NCBI RefSeq assembly: GCF_023078335.1
Contig: NZ_CP095550.1
Span: 1,403,501 to 1,467,500 of the forward strand
Length of the DNA: 64,000 nt
Source of the DNA: Metabacillus endolithicus
GTDB taxonomy: Bacteria; Bacillota; Bacilli; Bacillales; Bacillaceae
Reading direction: 5' to 3'
Numbering within the stretch: position 1 is the first letter of the stretch; every line of letters starts with the position of its first letter. The notes under the pieces are model-generated. The model searched no databases. It was not told where the DNA came from and saw nothing but the letters and a program-made list of their open reading frames with translations. The position numbers were made by a program, and so were the translations under genes. Positions 9,817 through 19,077 of the stretch are shown one piece after another.

Positions 9817-10959
9817 ATGAGAATAGCTATTTTCACAGATACTTTTGCACCTGATGTAAATGGGGTTGCAAGAACATTAAAGAGATTTACAGACTATCTC
9901 GAAAAAAACGGCTATGAATTTAGAGTTTTTGCACCAGAAAGTACAAATGAAAGCTTGTTTTCAAGTCATATCCACCGTTTCACAAGCTTACCATTTTTTT
10001 TGTATCCTGAATGTAGATTAGCTCTTCCCAATATGCTACATGTAAAGTCAGAGCTCCAAAAATTCAAGCCAGATTTAATCCATGTTGCCACACCTTTTAA
10101 TATAGGTCTTTGCGGACTGCATTATGCTAAAAAACTAAACATCCCGCTTGTTGGATCCTACCACACTGATTTTGATCAATATTTGGAGTACTATGATTTT
10201 CAATTTCTATCTAAGTTTCTTTGGAAGTATATGCATTGGTTTCACAAACCTCTAAGTAAAATCTTTGTTCCATCTAAAGAGACACTGGAACAATTAAAGC
10301 GAAAAGGGTTTTCCAACCTTCATATTTGGGGAAGGGGAGTCGAGTGTCAATTATTTCATCCTAATTACCCTAATGAAGAAATTCGTAATAAATATCATAT
10401 TAAAGAAAAATATATTTTATCCTATGTTGGCCGTTTAGCTCCTGAAAAGGATATTGAAACTCTTATGAACATCACGCTAAGCCTTCCTCAGGATATGAAG
10501 AATCAAATTCATTGGTTAATTGTAGGAGATGGACCATCTAAAGAAGATATGCAAAAGAAGGCTCCTGAAAACATGACATTTGCCGGCTACTTAAATGGTG
10601 TGGATCTCGCAAAAGTATACGCTGCATCGGATTTATTTGTCTTTCCATCTCCAACGGAAACATTCGGAAATGTCGTTTTAGAAGCCCTTGCATCAGGTAC
10701 ACCAGTCATAGGAGCTAATTCTGGTGGAGTTAAAAACATTATTAAGGAAAATCAAACCGGACATTTATGTGAACCAAGGAATGTGGAGCAATTCACAAAT
10801 GCTATTATTCATTTATTAACAAATCATTCTTTAAAAACTCAAATGGGAAAAGAGGCACGTCAATATGCTCTTTCTCAAACATGGGATCAAATTTTTGAAG
10901 GACTACTTAAAGAATATGAAGATGCATTAATTGAAAAGAAGTTTATTCGCTATGCATGA
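9817..10959 (+). CDS. GT4-family glycosyltransferase (mannosyltransferase-like)
   Basis: 380 aa, GT-B fold. N-terminal Rossmann domain MRIAIFTDTFAPDVNGVA with the glycine-rich acceptor loop, GSYHTDFDQY, then the C-terminal domain with YVGRLAPEKDIE, VGDGPS and the EX7E motif PTETFGNVVLEALA (about 287-300). Resembles GDP-mannose-dependent alpha-mannosyltransferases acting on lipid acceptors. No membrane segment, so probably peripheral. SD GGGGG ahead of ATG 9817. A strong terminator follows. The sugar donor and acceptor are inferred. Confidence 0.85.
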   Translation: MRIAIFTDTFAPDVNGVARTLKRFTDYLEKNGYEFRVFAPESTNESLFSSHIHRFTSLPFFLYPECRLALPNMLHVKSELQKFKPDLIHVATPFNIGLCGLHYAKKLNIPLVGSYHTDFDQYLEYYDFQFLSKFLWKYMHWFHKPLSKIFVPSKETLEQLKRKGFSNLHIWGRGVECQLFHPNYPNEEIRNKYHIKEKYILSYVGRLAPEKDIETLMNITLSLPQDMKNQIHWLIVGDGPSKEDMQKKAPENMTFAGYLNGVDLAKVYAASDLFVFPSPTETFGNVVLEALASGTPVIGANSGGVKNIIKENQTGHLCEPRNVEQFTNAIIHLLTNHSLKTQMGKEARQYALSQTWDQIFEGLLKEYEDALIEKKFIRYA

Positions 10960-10988
10960 GGTTTGCTGATTAATATAAGAAACATAAA

Positions 10989-11030
10989 TAAAGCAAAGGA
11001 GTATTTTTAAAATGTCTCCTTTGCTTTTTT
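10989..11030 (+). terminator. Terminator after the GT4 gene
   Basis: AAAGCAAAGGAG paired with CTCCTTTGCTTT, then a T run. Confidence 0.8.
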
Positions 11031-11072
11031 AATGTCCTCTGACACAATTCAGTTTCTTGTTTCTTTGAATGA

Positions 11073-11486
11073 TCAGGTACCTTCACCAACTTGAATATCG
11101 ATCGTTGGCATTGTGTGGTATCCTTTTACATTTGTATGTGCTGTTACTTGATAAACTCCAGGGTCAGCGAAAATATAATCAATTGAATAAGTACCGGTAT
11201 CTGTTAGTTCCGCCAACATCTTCTCGGATTCTTCTTCACCTTTTTTAATTTCAAATGTTACTTCAGCATCGTCAACAAGTTCTTCACCGTAATATACATT
11301 CGCACTAATTGTTTCTTCTTGATTTGTATTTGTGTGGACATTTGCTAGTATTTCAACTTTGGGTGCCTTCACTTCAACTTCTTCTGAATGATTAGTATGC
11401 TGATGTTCAGAAGATTGCTGGCAGCCTGCTGCAAGAAGTACACTTATCGCTAGGATACTTATACTTATCACTATCTTAAGCTTCAT
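11073..11486 (-). CDS. ytkA: YtkA/FixH-like lipoprotein
   Basis: 137 aa. Lipoprotein signal with lipobox LAAGC (Cys 22), a short His-rich linker (EHQHTNHSEE), then an Ig-like YtkA domain (VYYGEELVDDAEVTFEI, DPGVYQVTAHTNV). YtkA-like domains occur in extracytoplasmic proteins linked to copper delivery and envelope stress; the His stretch hints at metal binding. SD AGGAGGGG before ATG 11486. It is divergent from the lipoprotein/two-component operon at 11667, so the two may share signals or function, which is an inference. Confidence 0.75.
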   Translation of the reverse strand: MKLKIVISISILAISVLLAAGCQQSSEHQHTNHSEEVEVKAPKVEILANVHTNTNQEETISANVYYGEELVDDAEVTFEIKKGEEESEKMLAELTDTGTYSIDYIFADPGVYQVTAHTNVKGYHTMPTIDIQVGEGT

Positions 11487-11666
11487 TCTTATTCCCCTCC
11501 TACTCTTTAAAGATAGCGAACAAATGTGATATTTTTATGAAGTAAAACAATATGACTTTATGACTTCATTCATTATTCACATTTTCAAGTTATAATAATC
11601 ACTATACCATCCAAATGAATGCCTTACCTACACTATAATAAAAATAAGAATTTGAGAGGAATATCA

Positions 11667-12632
11667 ATGAAACGATTAATCTTTGGGACCATTCTTCTGC
11701 TCCTAATGGTCTCCTGTTCTACAGAACCTACATTACCCAAAATCCCATTATCTAAATCTGTCATTGCAAGTTTGAATATATACGACCAGTCTATTACTTT
11801 TATAGATGCTGATACAAAAGAAAAAATGATCTGGGAAGTACCGCATCCATTTAAAAGTGGAATCCTGTTATCGAATGACAAACTTCTATTATTAAATAAA
11901 GAATCATCAAAAGGTTATGTATACCAACTTTCAACAGGCAAGAGCAAAGAGTGGGAAATTGGTGAGGGAATAGAAACCGGTCTTCTATCTTCTAAAAAAA
12001 ACTTATATCTGGCTGATCAACAAACCAATAAAATAAAAATGTTTAATTTAGATGGTAAACGTTTGAAAGAAACAACGGTGGAGCACACACCATTTGCAAT
12101 ATTTGAAAATCAGCATCATTTGTACGTTAGTTATCTTGATCAACCAAGTATTGCGATTCTTTCTAAGAATCAGTTAGAAATGGAAGGAACCATTCCTACT
12201 CATGATGGAGCAGCTGGTGGATTTATAACGGAGAAACAAGAACTTTGGCTTGGCGGCCATGGCTCAGGAGTTCATATCCAAGAAGATATATATATTTATG
12301 ACCTTACAACCCAACAATTAAAAGCAACCGTTCATGCACCTCTGATGCCAATTGATTTTATAACAAAAGATGGCAAGGTTTATGTTTTAAGTCATGGCTC
12401 TAATATATTAAGAGAAATTGATAGTAACTCCCATCAAATTCTCCGTTCTATCGAGGTAGGTGCAAACCCCTTTTCAATGACGTTATATAATAATAATTTA
12501 TATATTAGCAACTATGACGCAAATGAAGTGGAAATCATTGATCTTAATCGTTTCAAGAAAATAGATACCATACCAGTTGGTGATGGTCCTTTACAGTTAA
12601 TCGCAAGAGAGGGAACAGCTAATGCTAAATAA
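11667..12632 (+). CDS. Lipoprotein with beta-propeller (YncE-like) repeats
   Basis: 321 aa from MKRLIFGTILLLLMVSC; the lipobox Cys is followed by STEP. The remainder consists of about 40-residue repeats of the form ...NLYISNYDANEVEIIDL..., typical of YncE/surface-antigen seven-bladed propellers. Such proteins bind surface or envelope ligands; no enzyme motif is seen. ATG 11667 has SD GAGAGGA. It overlaps the response regulator start by 11 nt, so it is the first gene of a three-gene operon and a candidate accessory sensor for that system. Confidence 0.75.
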   Translation: MKRLIFGTILLLLMVSCSTEPTLPKIPLSKSVIASLNIYDQSITFIDADTKEKMIWEVPHPFKSGILLSNDKLLLLNKESSKGYVYQLSTGKSKEWEIGEGIETGLLSSKKNLYLADQQTNKIKMFNLDGKRLKETTVEHTPFAIFENQHHLYVSYLDQPSIAILSKNQLEMEGTIPTHDGAAGGFITEKQELWLGGHGSGVHIQEDIYIYDLTTQQLKATVHAPLMPIDFITKDGKVYVLSHGSNILREIDSNSHQILRSIEVGANPFSMTLYNNNLYISNYDANEVEIIDLNRFKKIDTIPVGDGPLQLIAREGTANAK

Positions 12633-13308
12633 AAAGATTTTAGTCGTTGATGATGAACCTGAAATGAGAGAATTAGTAAATCTTTATTTACGAAAAGAAG
12701 GATATGATGTTTTACAAGCTGAGGATGGTGATGAAGCATTAAAGTTCCTTCCTCAATTTTCACCACATTTGATTCTCTTAGATGTGATGATGCCAAAAAT
12801 AGATGGATTTACACTTGCGAAGCAAATTCAAGAAGAATATATCATTCCGATTATATTCTTAACAGCGCGTGGTGACGAATGGGATCGTATACATGGTCTT
12901 AAGTTAGGGGCAGATGATTATATTGTTAAGCCTTTCAGTACAGGTGAACTGCTAGCAAGGGTGGAAGCCGTACTAAGGAGAACTAGCAATCATGCAAACC
13001 AACTCCAAGATAATCGACAAAACTTTGGTTCAATCTCCTTTGAATTAAAATCAAGAAAAGCATTTTGTTATGAAAAACCCTTATCCTTAACACTCAAAGA
13101 GTACGAATTACTTTTATTTCTTGCAACTCATAAATCACAAGTTTTCTCCAGAGAGCATTTACTTGAGAAGATTTGGGGAATTGATTATACAGGAAGTGAA
13201 AGAACGGTTGATACCCATATCAAAACATTAAGACTAAAGTTAGATGCAGCAGCAAACAGTATACAAACAGTTTGGGGGGTTGGCTATAAATTTGAAGCTG
13301 AAATGTAA
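12622..13308 (+). CDS. OmpR-family response regulator
   Basis: 228 aa. Receiver domain 1-120 with acidic pair DDEPE, phospho-acceptor Asp in LLDVMMPKIDG (about 53), Thr in FLTARGD and Lys in IVKPFS. The C-terminal winged helix (LTLKEYELLLFL, GSERTVDTHIKTLRLKL, VWGVGYKFE) is OmpR/PhoB type. It overlaps the upstream lipoprotein gene and the downstream kinase gene, so production is coupled. Target genes unknown. Confidence 0.9.
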   Translation: MLNKKILVVDDEPEMRELVNLYLRKEGYDVLQAEDGDEALKFLPQFSPHLILLDVMMPKIDGFTLAKQIQEEYIIPIIFLTARGDEWDRIHGLKLGADDYIVKPFSTGELLARVEAVLRRTSNHANQLQDNRQNFGSISFELKSRKAFCYEKPLSLTLKEYELLLFLATHKSQVFSREHLLEKIWGIDYTGSERTVDTHIKTLRLKLDAAANSIQTVWGVGYKFEAEM

Positions 13309-14722
13309 CTGGTCATCTAGTTCGTTAAAAACAAAAATCCGCCTATTGTTTGCTGTTATCCTTTGTGTTTCAATCTTGTTTTCATTTTTATTTATTCATT
13401 ATTTGTATCGAAATCTTTATGTAAATGAAGTGGAGCAATCTCTATTAGATGAAGGACTAAAGCTAAAAAGTAGTTATACATCAGGCGAAATTTCAGATGA
13501 GTTTAAGTCCCATCTTAATTGGTATAACACAATTAGTGAATCAGAGATTTTATTGGTTAATAACCCAAGAGAATTGAGTGCATGTTTACCATTTGAAATT
13601 AATCATGAGGGGTTAATTAGCGAAGAAGAGCGAAGGAACTTATTACGTGGAGAGCATTTAATCAAGATAGGCTATGAAGAAAGATTTGACCGACAAATCA
13701 TGGGTGTTGTCGTACCCTTACTTGATGAAAATAAATTAGTCGGTATCATTTATCTTTATTTACCTCTCGCTCCTATTGAAGAAGTTTTTAATAGAACAAC
13801 ACCTTTGTTAATTGCTGTTGGCATCATTTTCTTTTTAGTTATCTTTAAAATCGTGAATTCAATGAGCAATACGTTTTTGCAACCTATCCATGAGATGAGA
13901 AAATATGCAAAAGAACTTGCTAAAGGCAACTTCAAAAATCGAATTCCTGTAAGAACATCAGATGAAATTGGTGGATTAGCCAAAACCTTTAATCAGATGT
14001 CAGAGGCATTGGATGAGTCAGATCAAAAGAAAAAAGACTTCTTAGCCAACGTCGCCCATGAACTAAGAACTCCGTTAAGTTATGTAAAGGGTTATAGTGG
14101 GGTTCTTCAAGAAAAACTTTATGAAACTGAGGATGAAGCTGAAAAATACCTTTCCCTTATTCAGCGTGAATCTGAGAGAATGCAAAGACTTGTTAATGAT
14201 TTATTAGATTTAGCTCAGCTTGAAGGAGAAAATTACCCTTTAATAAAGGAGCCTATTGCATTCTCACAATTAGTTAATGACACTGTGGATCGATTTGATC
14301 ATCGTCTTCAAGAAAAACACTTAATGCTTCAGCAACACTTAGACGATGAAATCATTATTATTGGTAGTCCTGACCGACTGCAACAAATTATATATAACCT
14401 TCTTGAAAACGCAATAAGATACTCAGATAAACCTGGAACGATCTCACTCTCTTCCACACAAGATCAAGAAAGCATCTTCTTTTCTATTTCTGATAATGGA
14501 ATGGGGATGTCAGAAGAAGAGATTATACATATTGGTGAACGTTTTTATCGTACAGATAAAGCAAGAAACCGTAAAGAAGGCGGTACTGGGTTAGGACTAG
14601 CAATTGTAAAACAATTAGTTCTTTTGCACGGGGGCAGAATGGAATTCCATAGTAAGTTAGGCAAAGGTACTACAGTTACGCTTGTATTTCCAAATGAACT
14701 TAACAAAAAAGGTCTGATGTGA
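13292..14722 (+). CDS. Membrane sensor histidine kinase (HAMP-HisKA-HATPase)
   Basis: About 476 aa. Two membrane helices flank an extracytoplasmic domain of about 130 residues; then HAMP (FLQPIHEMRKYAKELAKGN), the phospho-acceptor box HELRTPLSYVKGY, N box NLLENAIRYS, G1 SDNGMGMSEE and G2 GTGLGLAIV. The start is uncertain: TTG 13292 inside the end of the response regulator gene (LKLKCNWSSS) is chosen because an upstream G run can serve as SD; a TTG at 13280 is possible. Cognate partner of the adjacent regulator. The extracytoplasmic domain is not recognised. Confidence 0.85.
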   Translation: MKLKCNWSSSSLKTKIRLLFAVILCVSILFSFLFIHYLYRNLYVNEVEQSLLDEGLKLKSSYTSGEISDEFKSHLNWYNTISESEILLVNNPRELSACLPFEINHEGLISEEERRNLLRGEHLIKIGYEERFDRQIMGVVVPLLDENKLVGIIYLYLPLAPIEEVFNRTTPLLIAVGIIFFLVIFKIVNSMSNTFLQPIHEMRKYAKELAKGNFKNRIPVRTSDEIGGLAKTFNQMSEALDESDQKKKDFLANVAHELRTPLSYVKGYSGVLQEKLYETEDEAEKYLSLIQRESERMQRLVNDLLDLAQLEGENYPLIKEPIAFSQLVNDTVDRFDHRLQEKHLMLQQHLDDEIIIIGSPDRLQQIIYNLLENAIRYSDKPGTISLSSTQDQESIFFSISDNGMGMSEEEIIHIGERFYRTDKARNRKEGGTGLGLAIVKQLVLLHGGRMEFHSKLGKGTTVTLVFPNELNKKGLM

Positions 14723-14744
14723 ACATTCACATCAGACCTTTTTA
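14703..14744. terminator. Bidirectional terminator between kinase gene and metK
   Basis: AAGGTCTGATGTGAA pairs with TTCACATCAGACCTT; the kinase stop codon lies inside the stem. A/T tracts on both sides serve both convergent genes. Confidence 0.85.
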
Positions 14745-14748
14745 TACT

Positions 14749-15945
14749 TTATTGTAATGCAGCTTTATTTAAAGCATCTGCTTTATCTGTTCTTTCCCAA
14801 GGAAGATCAAGATCATTACGGCCAAAATGTCCGTAAGCTGCAGTTTGTTTGTAAATAGGACGTCTTAAGTCAAGCATTTTAATGATTCCAGCAGGACGTA
14901 AATCGAAATTACTGCGAACAACTTCTACTAATACTTCTTCAGAAACTTTTCCTGTTCCGAATGTATCAATTGAAATAGATACTGGCTGTGCTACACCAAT
15001 TGCATACGCTAATTGAACTTCACATTTATCAGCTAAACCAGCTGCAACGATGTTTTTCGCTACATAACGAGCTGCATATGCTGCAGAACGGTCAACCTTT
15101 GTTGCATCTTTACCAGAGAATGCTCCACCGCCGTGACGAGCATATCCACCGTAAGTATCAACGATGATTTTACGTCCAGTTAAGCCAGCATCTCCTTGTG
15201 GTCCACCAATAACAAAGCGACCTGTTGGGTTAATAAAGTATTTTGTTTCTTCATCAATTAATTCTGCTGGAACAACAGGGTTAATAACATACTCTTTTAG
15301 GTTACGTTGAATTTGCTCAAGTGTAACTTCAGGATGATGTTGAGTTGAAATAACGATTGTATCAATACGAACTGGTTTATTATTTTCATCATATTCAACC
15401 GTTACCTGTGTTTTTCCATCAGGACGTAAGTATGGAAGAATTTCATCTTTACGAACTTCAGTTAAGCGACGTGATAATTTATGTGCTAAAGAAATTGGCA
15501 GTGGCATTAATTCTTTCGTTTCATTACATGCAAACCCGAACATTAAACCTTGGTCACCTGCGCCAATTGCTTCAATTTCCTCATCTGACATTTGACCTTC
15601 ACGAGCTTCTAGAGCTTGGTCAACACCCATAGCGATATCTGCTGATTGCTCATCGATTGATGTTAATACAGCACAAGTTTCCGCATCAAAACCATACTTA
15701 GCACGAGTGTAACCAATGTCTTTGATTGTTTCACGGACAATTTTGGGGATATCTACATACGTACTTGTTGTAATTTCTCCTGCTACTAATACTAAACCAG
15801 TTGTAACAGACGTTTCACACGCTACACGTGCATTTGGATCTTTTGCAATAATTGCATCAAGAATTGAATCTGAAATTTGGTCACAGATCTTATCTGGATG
15901 GCCTTCTGTTACAGATTCTGAAGTAAAAAGACGTTTTTTAGACAT
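14749..15945 (-). CDS. metK: S-adenosylmethionine synthase
   Basis: 398 aa, the usual length. Signature regions are [18 protein letters not shown] (N-terminal ATP/metal region), [10 protein letters not shown] (about 117-126) and [19 protein letters not shown]. It forms SAM from methionine and ATP in the cytosol. ATG 15945 ([11 protein letters not shown]) is chosen over an upstream frame extension because AGGAGGAAG lies between them and all family members start near this point. Expression is controlled by the long leader with SAM-I riboswitch and terminator at 16117-16503. Confidence 0.97.
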   Translation of the reverse strand: MSKKRLFTSESVTEGHPDKICDQISDSILDAIIAKDPNARVACETSVTTGLVLVAGEITTSTYVDIPKIVRETIKDIGYTRAKYGFDAETCAVLTSIDEQSADIAMGVDQALEAREGQMSDEEIEAIGAGDQGLMFGFACNETKELMPLPISLAHKLSRRLTEVRKDEILPYLRPDGKTQVTVEYDENNKPVRIDTIVISTQHHPEVTLEQIQRNLKEYVINPVVPAELIDEETKYFINPTGRFVIGGPQGDAGLTGRKIIVDTYGGYARHGGGAFSGKDATKVDRSAAYAARYVAKNIVAAGLADKCEVQLAYAIGVAQPVSISIDTFGTGKVSEEVLVEVVRSNFDLRPAGIIKMLDLRRPIYKQTAAYGHFGRNDLDLPWERTDKADALNKAALQ

Positions 15946-16116
15946 AATTAAAAGCTTCCTCCTCATATTCATGTTCATTCATTTGATCCGGAACTCTTCC
16001 CAAAGTATGACCTTTAGAAAATCACGTTGGCATATTTTGTGAACAGAAGTATTATGTACCTTTACCACATGCTTGTCCTGGTAAAACTCTAATGAAGAAT
16101 ACTTTTTTCTGTTATC

Positions 16117-16147
16117 AAAAAAACCTTTCCCATGTGAGGAAAGGTTT
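16117..16147 (-). terminator. Riboswitch-controlled terminator in the metK leader
   Basis: Minus-strand stem AAACCTTTCC/GGAAAGGTTT with 7-nt loop and U run, 22 nt after the 3' P1 strand of the SAM-I aptamer. Terminates when SAM is bound. Confidence 0.85.
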
Positions 16148-16168
16148 ATCATCGTTCATCGCCTTTCG

Positions 16169-16503
16169 CTCTTATCGATCAAGGGCTTTCGCCTTGCTTC
16201 AGGTTAGCACCTTTGCGTCGGAAAATGTCGTTCTAGAGTGCGTCGGTTTAACATAGTTCCACAGAGTGGTCTTTTTTGCCTAAGCAAGCTGTCGCTTGCT
16301 TGAATGATGCTGGCGCATCATTCTTGACCTAAGAAAAACACAACATGAATCAAAATGAATTTTGATTCATAACGTGCTTTTCTTAGGTCAGGCAAAAAAA
16401 CTGTTCAATAAAACTATATAATTAGTGCGCAGTCGCCGCTTTCCTTTGATAGCAGGTTGCTGGGTTTCATAGGGCCTGTCCCTCCACCAGCTCGGGATAA
16501 GAG
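16169..16503 (-). promoter_or_regulatory. SAM-I (S-box) riboswitch of metK with a giant P3 arm
   Basis: Minus strand: P1 5' strand CTCTTATC (16503-16496), then the conserved GGTGGAGGGACAGGCCC, TATGAAACCCAGCAACC, and far downstream AAGGTGCTAACC and P1 3' strand GATAAGAG (16176-16169). All S-box core blocks are present, so SAM binding and transcription attenuation of metK are expected. The oddity is the distance between CAACC and AAGGTGCTAA: 241 nt (16454-16214), where a P3 hairpin of a few tens of nucleotides is usual. The whole aptamer thus spans 335 nt. The extra RNA is strongly structured (see 16272-16399). P1 and core pairing are intact, so function is probably kept. Confidence 0.92.
16272..16399. 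repeat. Nested palindromic module (perfect four-way junction) inside riboswitch P3
   Basis: Outer arms TTTTTTGCCT (16272-16281) and AGGCAAAAAA (16390-16399) enclose three adjacent hairpins with almost no unpaired bases. They are AAGCAAGC/GCTTGCTT (16282-16301, 4-nt loop), GAATGATGC/GCATCATTC (16302-16323, 4-nt loop) and TGACCTAAGAAAA/TTTTCTTAGGTCA (16325-16390). The last is extended by an inner stem ATGAATCAAAA/TTTTGATTCAT. Could be a MITE-like insertion or a grown P3 domain. I do not recognise it. Confidence 0.85.
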
Positions 16504-16520
16504 AATCCGTTCAAGGACAT

Positions 16521-16549
16521 ATCATAGCGCACTAACCTATTGGTGTCAA
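16521..16549 (-). promoter_or_regulatory. Sigma-A promoter of the metK leader
   Basis: TTGACA (16549-16544), 17-nt spacer, TATGAT (16526-16521) on the minus strand, about 20 nt before the P1 helix. Confidence 0.85.
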
Positions 16550-16752
16550 CAAAAATCGACAACTATTACCATTGATTTATTAAAATATTTGATAGATGTC
16601 TATCACTATTGTGTCCCATTCCCTATAGAAATATAAATATCAATTGTTTTTCTACATTATGCTAGCTTGATGTGTTGTACAAAGCTTAAGTTTTTCTAAT
16701 AGCAAAATATTTTTTCAATTCAAAAATTTAATGATAGCAAATCATCAAATAG

Positions 16753-16782
16753 TATGTTTTATTGAAATTAATGTGTTATACT
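16753..16782 (+). promoter_or_regulatory. Two CcpN-like operator sites at the pckA promoter
   Basis: TGTGTTATACT (16772-16782) fits the published CcpN consensus TRTGHYATAYW at all positions and overlaps a TATACT -10 candidate; TATGTTTTATT (16753-16763) fits with one mismatch. In B. subtilis CcpN represses pckA and gapB under glycolytic conditions. No ccpN gene is in this window. Confidence 0.6.
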
Positions 16783-16832
16783 AATTAACAACATAAGGGA
16801 AATTATTCTTTTCTAGAAGGAAGGTAATGGGG

Positions 16833-18425
16833 ATGAATATTACAGATATCACGAATGAGCTTAATCAGCTTGTTAATGGGGAGAATGCTAAACATAATTT
16901 ATCAGTTGCACAGCTTGTTGAAAAAGTACTTGAACGTAAAGAAGGGTTATTAACATCAACAGGTGCAATTCGAGCAACAACCGGAGCTTATACCGGGAGA
17001 TCACCAGAGGATAAGTTTATTGTAGACGAAAGTTCAGTAAAAAGTAAAATAAATTGGGGCCCAGTGAATCAGCATATTTCAGAAGAAGCATTTGATCGCT
17101 TATACAGTAAAATGATTTTACACCTTAAGAAACGAGATGAAATTTTTATTTTTGATGGATTTGCAGGTGCTGACCCCCGCTTTCAGTTACCATTAAAAAT
17201 TATAAATGAGTTTGCCTGGCACAATCTTTTTGCAAGCCAACTGTTTATTAAAGATCAAGAACAAGAAAACGAGTCAAAGGAACTACCTTTTACCATTTTA
17301 TCAGCCCCGCATTTTAAAGCTGATCCAGAAGTTGATGGTACAAAATCAGAAACTTTCATTATCATTTCCTTTGAGAAAAGAACGATTTTAATCGGTGGCA
17401 CTGAATATGCTGGCGAAATGAAGAAGTCTGTATTCTCAGTTATGAATTTATTATTACCTGAAAATAATATTCTCCCTATGCATTGCTCAGCAAATGTTGG
17501 CTTTGAAGGTGATGTTGCCCTGTTTTTCGGACTTTCCGGCACAGGTAAAACAACGTTATCTGCTGACCCTAACCGTCGTTTAATTGGTGATGATGAACAT
17601 GGATGGTCTACTTCTGGCGTATTTAATATTGAGGGTGGTTGCTATGCAAAGTGTATCAACTTAACGAAAGAAAAAGAACCACAAATTTTTAATGCAATCC
17701 GCTATGGATCAGTTCTTGAAAATGTGGTTGTTGATGATGACACTAGAGAAGCAGATTACAGCAGTTCCTTTTTCACAGAAAATACTCGGGCTGCCTATTC
17801 ACTAACTGCTATTGACAAAGCCATTATTCCAAGTATTGCTGGTCATCCACAAACGATTGTCTTTTTAACTGCAGATGCTTTTGGTGTATTACCTCCAATT
17901 AGTAAGTTAACAAAAGAACAGGCAATGTATCACTTCCTAAGTGGATACACAAGCAAATTAGCAGGAACAGAGCGTGGCGTAACAGCTCCTGAAACTACGT
18001 TCTCTACTTGCTTTGGCTCTCCATTCCTGCCACTTAAAGCAACACGTTACGCTAACATGCTTGGACAAAAAATTGATGAACATGAAGTTCAAGTATTCTT
18101 AGTAAACACTGGTTGGACCGGGGGAGCATACGGTGTTGGTAAACGGATGAATCTCAAGTATACAAGAGCTATGGTTCAGGCAGCAGTTGAAGGTGACCTT
18201 GATCACATTGAAACCGTAAAGGATGAAGTATTTGGTTTAAATATTCCAATTCATGTACCGGGGGTTCCTGACGATGTATTACAGCCACAAAAAACATGGG
18301 GCTCTCAAGATGAGTACCTTGTCAAAGCAATCGAATTAGCTACAGAATTTAAAGATAACTTCAAGAAATTCAATAGTTTATCTAACGATATCGAGAAATT
18401 GGGAGGCCCAATTCGTTATAACTAG
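16833..18425 (+). CDS. pckA: Phosphoenolpyruvate carboxykinase (ATP)
   Basis: 530 aa. Substrate loop [10 protein letters not shown]-loop [13 protein letters not shown] (kinase-1a), metal/ATP site IGDDEHGW (kinase-2), and the ATP-binding C-terminal region [13 protein letters not shown] are all intact. Converts oxaloacetate and ATP to PEP and CO2, the first committed step of gluconeogenesis. ATG 16833 is chosen because GGAAGG is 8 nt upstream; the ATG at 16827 is too close. Single gene with its own terminator. Confidence 0.97.
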   Translation: MNITDITNELNQLVNGENAKHNLSVAQLVEKVLERKEGLLTSTGAIRATTGAYTGRSPEDKFIVDESSVKSKINWGPVNQHISEEAFDRLYSKMILHLKKRDEIFIFDGFAGADPRFQLPLKIINEFAWHNLFASQLFIKDQEQENESKELPFTILSAPHFKADPEVDGTKSETFIIISFEKRTILIGGTEYAGEMKKSVFSVMNLLLPENNILPMHCSANVGFEGDVALFFGLSGTGKTTLSADPNRRLIGDDEHGWSTSGVFNIEGGCYAKCINLTKEKEPQIFNAIRYGSVLENVVVDDDTREADYSSSFFTENTRAAYSLTAIDKAIIPSIAGHPQTIVFLTADAFGVLPPISKLTKEQAMYHFLSGYTSKLAGTERGVTAPETTFSTCFGSPFLPLKATRYANMLGQKIDEHEVQVFLVNTGWTGGAYGVGKRMNLKYTRAMVQAAVEGDLDHIETVKDEVFGLNIPIHVPGVPDDVLQPQKTWGSQDEYLVKAIELATEFKDNFKKFNSLSNDIEKLGGPIRYN

Positions 18426-18433
18426 TGTGTTTT

Positions 18434-18463
18434 AAAGCTCATCATATGATGGGCTTTCTTTGG
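18434..18463 (+). terminator. Terminator after pckA
   Basis: AAAGCTCATCAT pairs with ATGATGGGCTTT, followed by a T-rich tract. Confidence 0.75.
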
Positions 18464-18540
18464 TTTTTATCCCTCTTCCTATATTGCTTCAATATTTTAA
18501 CGAAAGTTAGGACAAACTTTCTATATTAGGAGGGATGATC

Positions 18541-19035
18541 GTGAGAAAACACCAGTTTGAAGAGAACACACTTAAGTTTCTATTATTATTTGGGCTTTTT
18601 TCAGTCATTAAAATTATTAAAAAGCCACCTATGAAGGATTGGTTAATTATTTTCCTTTTTAAAGGGTATATTTCTTCTATAATGGACAATCTTCTCATTC
18701 ATCGTGGTTATATAAAATACCCAATAAAACTATTTAAATCTTTTGATATAAGCTTCATCTATGATTATTTGTTGTTTCCTCTATCTTGTGTGTATTACAA
18801 TCAATTAACAAAATCCTCTAGTATCCCAATGATTCTTTTAAAAGTGTTTTATTTCAGCATTCCAATGGCTATCGTTGAACATTGGCTTGAAGTTAATACA
18901 AAATTAGTCAAATTCAAAAAAGGCTGGAACAGTTTATCAAGCTTTGCCTCAATTACAATAACCTTTCTTATCGTAAGAACCTTCATTGCTTTTGTAAGAA
19001 AAGCTGATGATACACCTGTTCCTAAAGCCGAATAA
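18541..19035 (+). CDS. CBO0543-like small integral membrane protein
   Basis: 164 aa starting at GTG 18541 (SD AGGAGGG, 6 nt; the ATG at 18535 is too close to it). Four to five hydrophobic helices; conserved-looking block KDWLIIFLFKGYISS...HRGYIKYP and IYDYLLFPLSCVYYNQ resembles the CBO0543 family found across sporulating Firmicutes, whose function is unknown. Own terminator. Assignment to that family is from memory of the motif, so moderate. Confidence 0.65.
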   Translation: MRKHQFEENTLKFLLLFGLFSVIKIIKKPPMKDWLIIFLFKGYISSIMDNLLIHRGYIKYPIKLFKSFDISFIYDYLLFPLSCVYYNQLTKSSSIPMILLKVFYFSIPMAIVEHWLEVNTKLVKFKKGWNSLSSFASITITFLIVRTFIAFVRKADDTPVPKAE

Positions 19036-19075
19036 AAGCCAGGTAATGAGATAACCTCAATTACCTGGCTTTATG
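19034..19075. terminator. Bidirectional terminator between 18541 gene and ytmB
   Basis: AAGCCAGGTAATGAG paired with CTCAATTACCTGGCTT, A/T tracts on both sides. Confidence 0.85.
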
Positions 19076-19077
19076 TA

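Noticed and set aside
16214..16454. Self-splicing intron within the metK riboswitch
   Set aside because: No group I core (P/Q/R/S) or group II domain V was recognisable, the insert is too short, and it consists of simple perfect hairpins.
16421..16536. Inverted TTAGTGCGC copies flanking the 5' half of the riboswitch
   Set aside because: One copy (16528-16536) lies in the promoter spacer and is not transcribed, so it cannot pair in the RNA; treated as coincidence.
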